From Candidatus Kapaibacterium sp. (GTDB lineage: Bacteria > Bacteroidota > Ignavibacteria > Kapaibacteriales > UBA2268), in the NCBI GenBank assembly GCA_030835065.1, contig JAUQWR010000563.1, positions 1 to 5,300 on the forward strand: 5,300 bases of DNA, in the 5' to 3' direction. Positions 1 through 4,390 of this stretch are shown piece after piece. Position 1 is the stretch's first letter; the number at the start of each line of letters is the position of its first letter. The notes under the pieces were generated by a model, which was given only the letters and a program-made list of their open reading frames with translations, searched no databases and had not been told where the DNA came from. The position numbers and the translations under genes are program-made.

Positions 1-798
1 TCCCTTATCAACATCAAGATTAATTTCAATCCATCCACCACTGGTTTTAATCATCTTTTTGAAAGAATATTCAGGTGAATAGCCAAAATTCCATTCCCAA
101 GTAGAATATTTATTATCTACAAGCGGATTAATTTTTTCGAAATCTTTATCAGACAATTTATATTCGTAAGCATCAGGATACGTAGCCATAATTTTAAAAT
201 AAATCATATTCATAAATTCTTCTACACTCAGCTCACTTTGAAGATGTTCAGAAACATTAGTAACTCTGCTTCTGACGGACTTCACAGCTTTATCTTCGAA
301 CTTTAAAGGATTTACTTTTAAAGCTTGAGTTAGATCAGTCATTTTTGATGAAAACAATATAGTGCCATGATGAAGAACACGATTTTTAAAAACGTGCTCA
401 GCATTACCTGAGAATTTTTTACCATCAATAGTTAAATCGTTTCTACCTTCAAATTTAGCATCTATACCAATTTCTTTTAAAATAGTAATAATCGGCTGAA
501 CATATTTTTTGAAATCGACCAATTTTTCACTTTCGCCGGTTTCAATAAAAGTGAAGTTCAGATTGCCTAAATCATGAAAAACAGCACCACCGCCAGTGAG
601 CCGTCTTACTACCTTAATATTATTTTCTTTCACATATTCATAATTAATTTCAGAGAGAGTATTTTGATGCTTTCCGACAATAATGGAAGGACCATTTCTC
701 CAAAGCATAAAAATATTTTCTGTAAAATTAGAGAATAGATATTCTTCGGTAGCTAAATTTACATAAGGATCATTAGAATCAGTTTTAACACAAAGCAT
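1..798 (-). CDS. lplA: Lipoate-protein ligase A, partial (3' end beyond left edge)
   Basis: Ligase that activates free lipoate with ATP and transfers it to the acceptor lysine of lipoyl-domain proteins (GcvH, E2 subunits) in the cytoplasm. The frame is open from ATG at 798 to base 1: 266 residues with no stop, against about 330 for the family, so the C-terminus is missing. Visible motifs: RRLTGGGAVFHD (residues 65-76), the lipoyl-AMP binding loop; GRNDLTIDGKKFSGNA (118-133), where K128 aligns with the catalytic lysine of E. coli LplA (K133, KVSG context); and HHGTILF (143-149). Residues from about 195, including WEWNFGYSPEYS (234-245), match the start of the accessory C-terminal domain, so this is the LplA rather than the LipB or LipM type. 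A TGGAG ribosome binding site at 806-810 lies 7 bases before the ATG. It lies downstream of gcvH, an obvious substrate, across a 143-base gap holding a long hairpin. The motifs make the assignment firm; only the truncated end is unknown. Confidence 0.93.
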   Translation of the reverse strand, partial: MLCVKTDSNDPYVNLATEEYLFSNFTENIFMLWRNGPSIIVGKHQNTLSEINYEYVKENNIKVVRRLTGGGAVFHDLGNLNFTFIETGESEKLVDFKKYVQPIITILKEIGIDAKFEGRNDLTIDGKKFSGNAEHVFKNRVLHHGTILFSSKMTDLTQALKVNPLKFEDKAVKSVRSRVTNVSEHLQSELSVEEFMNMIYFKIMATYPDAYEYKLSDKDFEKINPLVDNKYSTWEWNFGYSPEYSFKKMIKTSGGWIEINLDVDKG

Positions 799-837
799 AA
801 AAAAACTCCAAAATAAAAAAATAATACGCGTCAAAAC

Positions 838-870
838 GTTTAAATTAAGAAAATATTAGCATAAATCAAG
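838..870 (-). promoter_or_regulatory. Possible weak promoter for lplA
   Basis: On the minus strand CTTG (870-867) is followed after 19 bases by TAATTTAA (847-840). This resembles the CTTG-N20-TAATTTTG pair in front of both tRNA genes but lacks the final TG of the -7 element. It lies after the gcvH-lplA hairpin and would leave a leader of about 35-40 bases with the lplA ribosome binding site intact. In such AT-rich DNA this match could be chance. Confidence 0.25.
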
Positions 871-873
871 AAA

Positions 874-925
874 TAGGGGCTGTATTAAAAGCTAATTCTT
901 AAATTAACTTATGATACAGCCCCTA
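874..925 (-). terminator. Long imperfect hairpin between gcvH and lplA (terminator or attenuator)
   Basis: A perfect 12-bp inverted repeat, TAGGGGCTGTAT (874-885) and ATACAGCCCCTA (914-925), is separated by 28 bases. Part of the spacer is itself self-complementary: AAGCTAATT and AAATTAACTT pair with one C-A mismatch, so the RNA could fold into an extended hairpin of about 50 bases. It begins 17 bases after the gcvH stop. On the minus strand it is followed by TTTCTTGATTTA, only a short interrupted T-run, so termination may be incomplete. It could end the gcvH message, attenuate lplA, or protect the 3' end of the message. Confidence 0.6.
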
Positions 926-941
926 ATATCACAAAATAATA

Positions 942-1322
942 TTAATGGCCTAAAGTAGCTTTATAAGCTTCAACATCCATCAATTCATTCAATTCGTCTA
1001 AGTTTGACAATTCAATCTTGATCATCCAGCCTGCGCCGTAAGGATCTTGATTAACAACTTCCGGGCTGTCGTTAATTGAGCGATTAATTTCAATAACTTT
1101 GCCTGATACTGGTGCAAACAAATCAGCTACTGTTTTTACTGCTTCGATTGTACCAAATGAATCGCCTTTATTTATATTTGCTAAATCATCTGGAATATCA
1201 ACATATACTACGTCACCGAGTTCGCCTTGTGCATGATCTGTTACGCCGATAATTCCGATATTACCTTCAACTTTGACCCATTCGTGGTCAGCTGTGTACT
1301 TTAATTCTGCTGGAAAATTCAT
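942..1322 (-). CDS. gcvH: Glycine cleavage system H protein
   Basis: Lipoyl carrier of the glycine cleavage system: its lipoamide arm takes the aminomethyl group from glycine decarboxylase (P protein) and passes it to the T protein, then is reoxidised by the L protein. The 126-residue length is normal for the family. N-terminal KYTADHEWVKVEG (8-20) is the usual H-protein opening. The lipoylation turn is GTIEAVKTVADLFAPVSG (57-74), with K63 the expected lipoyl-lysine in the conserved E-x-V-K context. NDSPEVVNQDPYGAGWM (84-100) is the family's C-terminal signature. A TTGGAG ribosome binding site lies 6 bases before the ATG. It starts only 22 bases after the accC stop, so cotranscription with accC is likely. 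No gcvT or gcvP is nearby; the close partner is lplA, which may modify it. In some bacteria H protein also relays lipoyl or octanoyl groups to other enzymes, which this context permits but does not prove. Confidence 0.97.
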   Translation of the reverse strand: MNFPAELKYTADHEWVKVEGNIGIIGVTDHAQGELGDVVYVDIPDDLANINKGDSFGTIEAVKTVADLFAPVSGKVIEINRSINDSPEVVNQDPYGAGWMIKIELSNLDELNELMDVEAYKATLGH

Positions 1323-1344
1323 AATTTACTCCAATCATAATATA

Positions 1345-2688
1345 TTAAAAGGATTTCCAATCAACACGTTCAAGATATTTTGTGTCAATATTACCGTTAA
1401 TAAAGTCTGGGTTTTCCATCATTTTTTTATGGAATGGTATAGTTGTTTTTATACCTTCAATCACAAATTCATCTAACGCTCTCGACATTTTTCTGATTGC
1501 AGTATTTCTATCAGGAGCGCTCACAATTAATTTTGCAACTAAAGAATCATAATAAGAAGGTATAGTATAACCTTGGTAGGCATGAGTATCTACTCTCACA
1601 CCATTACCGCCGGGAAGATTAAATGCCTGAATAGTGCCTGGAGTAGGTCTGAAATTATGTTCAGGATCTTCGGCATTTATTCTGCATTCAATCGAATGAT
1701 ACAATGGCTCGGATGTCTTCAAAGATAATTTTTCACCTGCAGCCACTTGAATTTGTTCTTTTATCAAATCAATTTTTAATGCTTCTTCTGTAACAGGATG
1801 CTCGACTTGAATTCTTGTATTCATTTCCATAAAGTAGAAATTACCTTTGTCATCCACAAGATATTCGATTGTGCCAGGACCAATATAATTGACCGCTCGA
1901 GCACCGAGAATTGAGGCTTCGCCCATACGTCTTCTCAAATCTGCATCTACAATCACTGATGGTGCTTCTTCGATGAGTTTTTGATGGCGTCTTTGGGTGG
2001 AACATTCTCTTTCGTTAAGATGAATAATATTTCCATGTTTGTCTCCAAACACTTGAATTTCGATATGTCTGGAGTAAGCAATAAATTTTTCTATATAAAT
2101 ACCAGCATTTGAGAAGAATTTTTCGGCTTCTAATCTTGCTAAATTGAAAGCGGATTCAAGTTCGTCTTTGTCATGGACAAGTCTCATACCTTTTCCACCA
2201 CCACCAGCAACAGCTTTAAGCATCACCGGATATCCGATTTCTTCTGCTAATCTCAAAGCATCAGCTACATCGATTACAATTCCTTCAGAACCTGGTACAA
2301 CAGGCACGCCTGCTTCTTTCATTGTTGTCTTAGCAACAGATTTGTTACCCATTTTTGATATTGAGTCAGAGCTAGGACCAATGAAATTAATATTATGGCT
2401 TTCGCAAATGCGAACAAACTCGTCATTTTCAGCCAAAAAGCCATAACCCGGATGAATAGCATCAGCATTTGTAATATGAGCTGCTGTTATTATTGCCGGA
2501 ATATTCAGGTAACTGTCTTTGGATGGAGCAGGACCAACGCATACGGCTTCATCTGCAAACCTTACGTGTAAGGAATTTCGATCGGCTTCTGAAAATACTG
2601 CTACAGTGCCAATACCCATTTCCTTACAAGCTCTTATCACTCTGAGAGCGATTTCGCCACGGTTTGCTATTAATATTTTATTTATCAT
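1345..2688 (-). CDS. accC: Biotin carboxylase subunit of acetyl-CoA carboxylase
   Basis: ATP-grasp enzyme that carboxylates the biotin on AccB using bicarbonate and ATP, the first half-reaction of malonyl-CoA synthesis. At 447 residues it matches E. coli AccC (449). Order: N-terminal domain with [18 protein letters not shown] (4-21); ATP-grasp lid with K116, K158 and the glycine loop GGGGKGM (162-168); H208; [15 protein letters not shown] (227-241), with C229 and K237 matching the bicarbonate/ATP site; the metal and catalytic set E275, E288, N290, R292, Q294, V295, E296; and R336 in ECRINAEDP, matching E. coli R338. No key residue is missing, so it should be active. There is no fused biotinyl domain, which fits the separate accB upstream. 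The ATG at 2688 gives the standard [14 protein letters not shown] start but has no clear Shine-Dalgarno sequence, unlike its neighbours. It follows accB after a 96-base gap and precedes gcvH by 22 bases. The carboxyltransferase genes accA and accD are not here. Confidence 0.98.
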   Translation of the reverse strand: MINKILIANRGEIALRVIRACKEMGIGTVAVFSEADRNSLHVRFADEAVCVGPAPSKDSYLNIPAIITAAHITNADAIHPGYGFLAENDEFVRICESHNINFIGPSSDSISKMGNKSVAKTTMKEAGVPVVPGSEGIVIDVADALRLAEEIGYPVMLKAVAGGGGKGMRLVHDKDELESAFNLARLEAEKFFSNAGIYIEKFIAYSRHIEIQVFGDKHGNIIHLNERECSTQRRHQKLIEEAPSVIVDADLRRRMGEASILGARAVNYIGPGTIEYLVDDKGNFYFMEMNTRIQVEHPVTEEALKIDLIKEQIQVAAGEKLSLKTSEPLYHSIECRINAEDPEHNFRPTPGTIQAFNLPGGNGVRVDTHAYQGYTIPSYYDSLVAKLIVSAPDRNTAIRKMSRALDEFVIEGIKTTIPFHKKMMENPDFINGNIDTKYLERVDWKSF

Positions 2689-2730
2689 AATAGCAATTTA
2701 TTTTATTTTTACGACAATAACAAAAAAATT

Positions 2731-2762
2731 AGTAATTATCTATATTGCAAGTAATTACCTAT
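2731..2762. repeat. Pair of 13-bp direct repeats in the accB-accC gap
   Basis: AGTAATTATCTAT (2731-2743) and AGTAATTACCTAT (2750-2762) differ at one base and are spaced 19 bases start to start. Each contains a near or full palindrome (GTAATTAC at 2751-2758), so the copies can also pair as GTAATTA/TAATTAC. On the minus strand this weak AT stem is followed by T7 (2728-2722). The pair could be a binding site for a dimeric regulator, a weak attenuator in front of accC, or AT-rich coincidence. Confidence 0.4.
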
Positions 2763-2780
2763 GAGTTACTTTGTTGAATA

Positions 2781-2806
2781 ATTCTTAGTCTTTTCTTACT
2801 AAGAAT
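2781..2806 (-). repeat. 9-bp inverted repeat over the accB stop codon
   Basis: ATTCTTAGT (2781-2789) and ACTAAGAAT (2798-2806) are perfect complements around an 8-base loop. The stem contains the accB stop codon (2785-2787) and the last codons. On the minus strand no T-run follows at once, so this is not a standard intrinsic terminator. A role in message stability or in setting the AccB:AccC ratio is inference. Confidence 0.45.
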
Positions 2807-3258
2807 AGAGACTGATTGAATTCTACAGGCTGACCGTTTTCGACTAATATTTTTTCGATAGTTCCTGCTACATCTGATTCTATTTCATTCATCAATTTCA
2901 TCGCTTCAATTATACATAGAGGAGTGCCTATATTGATTCTCGAACCAATTTCAATATATGGTTCTGAATCCGGCGATGGAGAACGATAGAATGTACCAAC
3001 AATAGGTGATTTTATTTCAAAATAATCATCAGAATTAGAATATGATGTTTCAACTTTTATTTCACTGATAGGTTTATCTGAAACTTCAGGTTTAAAATAG
3101 GGAACAGGTGCTTGCATTGGGATTGTCATCATAGGTTGTTCGGCAGCACTCAATTTTCTTTCTAATTTTATTTTAATACCTTCTTCTTCAATTTCTAAGA
3201 AAGAAAGAGTACTTTCATCTAAAATTTTTACAACTTTTTTTAGATAATTTAAATCCAT
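2785..3258 (-). CDS. accB: Biotin carboxyl carrier protein of acetyl-CoA carboxylase
   Basis: Carries covalently bound biotin between biotin carboxylase (AccC) and the carboxyltransferase in the cytoplasm. The protein has 157 residues, as in typical AccB (about 155). Residues 1-33 form the acidic N-terminal segment common to AccB, followed by a short variable linker (about 37-78) with several prolines. The biotinyl domain spans about 80-156: [17 protein letters not shown] (84-100) includes the 'thumb' loop specific to bacterial AccB, and [13 protein letters not shown] (117-129) holds the biotinylated lysine K121 in the canonical EAMKM-like turn, with L in place of the second M. The start is fixed by a strong AAGGAG site 6 bases before the ATG. 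It lies between efp and accC, an order seen in several bacterial groups. The 59 bases between the efp stop and this ATG hold a terminator and no obvious promoter, so expression probably relies on readthrough from efp or a promoter inside efp. Confidence 0.97.
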   Translation of the reverse strand: MDLNYLKKVVKILDESTLSFLEIEEEGIKIKLERKLSAAEQPMMTIPMQAPVPYFKPEVSDKPISEIKVETSYSNSDDYFEIKSPIVGTFYRSPSPDSEPYIEIGSRINIGTPLCIIEAMKLMNEIESDVAGTIEKILVENGQPVEFNQSLFLVRKD

Positions 3259-3280
3259 TTTTTGCTCCTTGACAATTAAA

Positions 3281-3308
3281 TAAAAAATAAGGCGGACAAG
3301 CCGCCTTA
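3281..3308 (-). terminator. Intrinsic terminator after efp
   Basis: TAAGGCGG (3288-3295) and CCGCCTTA (3301-3308) form a perfect 8-bp, GC-rich stem with a 5-base loop. Read on the minus strand it begins 9 bases after the efp stop and is followed by TTTTTTATTT, a good U-tract. The palindrome TTAAAATTTTAA (3306-3317) lies on the efp side. On the plus strand the following T-run is short, so it mainly serves the minus strand. It lies 29 bases before the accB ATG, so it may act as a partial terminator within an efp-accB-accC unit. Confidence 0.85.
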
Positions 3309-3317
3309 AAATTTTAA

Positions 3318-3881
3318 TTATTCTTTAACTCTTTCCATATAATCGCCGGTGCTCGTATTAACCTTTATCAAATCGCCTTCATTGATAAAGAGAGGTACTT
3401 GCACATTTGCTCCGGTTTCGACTGTTGATGGCTTAAGCACGTTAGTTGCTGTATCGCCTTTTACTCCGGGTTCGGTATGGATTACTCTTAAAGTTACTGT
3501 TGCTGGCAATTCAACGCTAAGAACTAAACTTTCTTCGAAAGAAATCTGTACTTCTTGATTTTCTTTTAAGAATCTACCTGGATTGCCAACCATTTCTTTA
3601 TTAACAGGAATTTGATCATAATTTTCCATACTCATAAAAATAAGCATATCGCCATCATTATATAAATATTGATAATCGCGGCGTTCTACTCTAACGAAAT
3701 CAATAGATTCACCGGAACGGAAGCGATTTTCAAACATTTTGCCTGATCTCAAATTACGCATTTTTACTTGATAGAAAGCACGTAAATTTCCTGGAGTGCG
3801 ATGCTCAGATTCTATTACTAAGCAGTTCTCCCCATTAAATTTTATGACTGCACCTGGTCTTAAATCAGATGTTGTTCCCAT
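3318..3881 (-). CDS. efp: Translation elongation factor P
   Basis: Binds between the ribosomal P and E sites and relieves stalling at consecutive prolines. The ATG at 3881 gives 187 residues, the normal EF-P length. A GAGG site 5 bases upstream supports it; the frame stays open 40 codons further only because it reads through the tRNA-Cys gene. The N-terminal KOW-like domain covers about 1-64, the first OB domain about 65-126 and the C-terminal OB domain about 129-187. The C-terminal signature is clear: [16 protein letters not shown] (150-165) and [11 protein letters not shown] (175-185). The domain I tip reads [12 protein letters not shown] (27-38). Compared with E. coli KPGKGQAF, the modified lysine (K34) is replaced by N32, so lysine-based modification there is not expected; R34 lies two residues on. 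I recall the same tip in Chlorobium EF-P, which suggests a lineage trait. The gene follows tRNA-Cys by 30 bases and is probably cotranscribed with it. Confidence 0.97.
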   Translation of the reverse strand: MGTTSDLRPGAVIKFNGENCLVIESEHRTPGNLRAFYQVKMRNLRSGKMFENRFRSGESIDFVRVERRDYQYLYNDGDMLIFMSMENYDQIPVNKEMVGNPGRFLKENQEVQISFEESLVLSVELPATVTLRVIHTEPGVKGDTATNVLKPSTVETGANVQVPLFINEGDLIKVNTSTGDYMERVKE

Positions 3882-3885
3882 TAAT

Positions 3886-3890
3886 TCCTC
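3886..3890 (-). promoter_or_regulatory. Ribosome binding site deciding the efp start
   Basis: GAGGA on the minus strand; its GAGG core lies 5 bases before the ATG at 3881. It selects this start over the upstream in-frame ATG at 4001, which would place tRNA-Cys inside the coding region. Confidence 0.75.
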
Positions 3891-3911
3891 ACATTTTATA
3901 ATATAAAAAAG

Positions 3912-3982
3912 AGGTGTCGGCCGGACTCGAACCGGCGTTCGCGGTTTTGCAGACCGCTGCCTAACCACTTGGCTACGACACC
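3912..3982 (-). tRNA. tRNA-Cys (anticodon GCA)
   Basis: A 71-base cloverleaf on the minus strand. The acceptor stem GGTGTCG/CGACACC has seven perfect pairs. The D arm is GCC-AAGTGGTTA-GGC. The anticodon arm is GCGGT-CTGCAAA-ACCGC, with GCA at 3950-3948. The T arm is GCCGG-TTCGAGT-CCGGC. The discriminator base is U (3912), as expected for tRNA-Cys. CCA is not encoded: the discriminator is followed by CTTTTTT, so the end must be added by a CCA-adding enzyme. The gene lies 30 bases before the efp start codon with no separate promoter visible between them, so processing from a tRNA-efp transcript is likely. The T-run after the acceptor stem might terminate part of the transcripts. Confidence 0.97.
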
Positions 3983-4021
3983 CTTGAAAAAAGGAATACA
4001 AAATTAAGGACTTTTTTCAAG
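3983..4021. repeat. 11-bp perfect inverted repeat around the tRNA-Cys promoter core
   Basis: CTTGAAAAAAG (3983-3993) and CTTTTTTCAAG (4011-4021) are exact reverse complements separated by 17 bases. The spacer contains the minus-strand -7-like TAATTTTG (4006-3999), and the inner arm ends right next to the first base of tRNA-Cys. The arms are A/T-tract rich but flanked by matching CTTG/CAAG ends. This could be an operator, a symmetric bent-DNA element, or a hairpin in a longer precursor RNA; it could also be chance in AT-rich DNA. Confidence 0.55.
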
Positions 4022-4030
4022 ATATACAAG
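3999..4030 (-). promoter_or_regulatory. Promoter of tRNA-Cys-efp (FCB-type -33/-7)
   Basis: CTTG (4030-4027), 20 bases, then TAATTTTG (4006-3999) on the minus strand. TAATTTTG fits the Bacteroidota -7 consensus TAnnTTTG exactly, and the TTG fits the -33 element. Transcription would start about 10-14 bases before the tRNA 5' end at 3982. tRNA-Leu has the same pair with the same spacing, which is the main support. A sigma-70 reading (TTGAAA, 16 bases, TATTCC) is poorer at its -10. Confidence 0.7.
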
Positions 4031-4131
4031 CAAAAAATATTATTTTCACTACTTTTATTCATTTATTTTTCCACATTAATACTTATTTCTTTTATTATCA
4101 TTGCTTTAAAATAAGAAAATAATTATCAGCC

Positions 4132-4159
4132 AAAAAAATCAGAAAAAAATTAAAAAAAA
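4132..4159 (+). promoter_or_regulatory. Phased A-tracts upstream of the tRNA-Leu promoter
   Basis: A-runs of 7, 7 and 8 bases begin at 4132, 4143 and 4152, and a fourth of 5 begins at 4165. The spacing is close to one helical turn, and the third run ends directly at the -33 CTTG. Such runs usually bend DNA and act like an UP element at stable-RNA promoters. The rest of the 4022-4131 stretch is AT-rich, with no gene I can support. Confidence 0.45.
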
Positions 4160-4191
4160 CTTGCAAAAATAGAAATAAAGCAGTAATTTTG
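4160..4191 (+). promoter_or_regulatory. Promoter of tRNA-Leu (FCB-type -33/-7)
   Basis: CTTG (4160-4163), 20 bases, then TAATTTTG (4184-4191) matches the TTG/TAnnTTTG promoter of Bacteroidota. The element ends 14 bases before the tRNA 5' end, leaving a short leader. Sequence and spacing are identical to the pair before tRNA-Cys on the other strand. Confidence 0.72.
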
Positions 4192-4205
4192 AATCTCTTT
4201 GACAT

Positions 4206-4291
4206 GCGGAAATGGTGAAATTGGCAGACACGCCATCTTGAGGGGGTGGTGCCTTACGGGCGTGGGGGTTCAAGTCCCCCTTTCCGCACCA
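4206..4291 (+). tRNA. tRNA-Leu (anticodon GAG), CCA encoded
   Basis: An 86-base class II tRNA. The acceptor stem GCGGAAA (4206-4212) pairs with TTTCCGC (4281-4287), followed by discriminator A and encoded CCA (4289-4291). The anticodon arm is CCATC-TTGAGGG-GGTGG, with GAG at 4240-4242, reading CUC and CUU codons. The long variable arm (GCC-TTAC-GGGC type) identifies it as leucine, with discriminator A73. The T arm is GGGGG-TTCAAGT-CCCCC. It is a single-gene unit with its own promoter and terminator, transcribed divergently from tRNA-Cys. Confidence 0.98.
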
Positions 4292-4295
4292 AATT

Positions 4296-4326
4296 AAGGT
4301 TTCGAGCAATCGAAACCTTTTTTTTT
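4296..4326 (+). terminator. Intrinsic terminator of tRNA-Leu
   Basis: AAGGTTTCGA (4296-4305) and TCGAAACCTT (4310-4319) form a perfect 10-bp stem closed by a GCAA (GNRA) tetraloop, followed by nine T residues (4318-4326, overlapping the stem end). It starts 5 bases after the encoded CCA and separates the tRNA from the porin gene. Confidence 0.95.
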
Positions 4327-4329
4327 GCC

Positions 4330-4360
4330 CTTGTTTATTTTATATAATATTAGCAATTTG
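4330..4360 (+). promoter_or_regulatory. Possible promoter of the porin gene
   Basis: CTTG (4330-4333), 19 bases, then GCAATTTG (4353-4360) resembles the tRNA promoters but lacks the leading TA of the -7 element. It would leave a leader of about 25 bases. An alternative -7-like TATTATTTG (4375-4383) has one extra base and lies too near the ATG at 4391. Both are weak. Confidence 0.25.
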
Positions 4361-4390
4361 CTTTTTTTAACATATATTATTTGGATAAAG

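Noticed and set aside
1273..1476. Plus-strand open frame of 67 codons
   Set aside because: It lies antisense across the gcvH start and accC end; it has no family features and both overlapped genes are certain.
2144..2446. Plus-strand open frame of 100 codons
   Set aside because: Antisense shadow inside accC; low-complexity Ser/Pro-rich translation typical of a reversed coding strand.
2519..2764. Plus-strand open frame of 81 codons
   Set aside because: Starts inside accC antisense and ends in the AT-rich accB-accC gap, which yields a false hydrophobic tail.
3261..3300. accB promoter CTTG-N18-TAATTGTC overlapping the efp terminator
   Set aside because: The -7 element lacks TTTG and transcription would begin inside the accB Shine-Dalgarno sequence.
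3349..3558. Plus-strand open frame of 69 codons
   Set aside because: Antisense shadow of the efp 3' half.
3882..4001. 40-codon N-terminal extension of efp starting at ATG 4001
   Set aside because: It is the translation of the tRNA-Cys gene (a GCRSQVVRQRSAKPRTPVRVRP-type artefact). The ATG at 3881 has a Shine-Dalgarno site and gives the standard EF-P length.
3996..4020. Classical sigma-70 promoter TTGAAA-N16-TATTCC for tRNA-Cys
   Set aside because: The -10 is poor and tRNA-Leu has no equivalent, whereas both tRNAs share the CTTG-N20-TAATTTTG arrangement.
4080..4128. Short inverted repeat CTTATTT/AAATAAG and repeated ATTATCA in the tRNA-tRNA gap
   Set aside because: Pure A/T-rich short matches, expected by chance at this base composition; no gene or terminator context.
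4022..4131. Possible small RNA or CRISPR-like repeats in the gap between the tRNAs
   Set aside because: No regular spacer-repeat structure, no GC-rich stem with T-run, and no coding frame; only A/T-rich sequence is visible.
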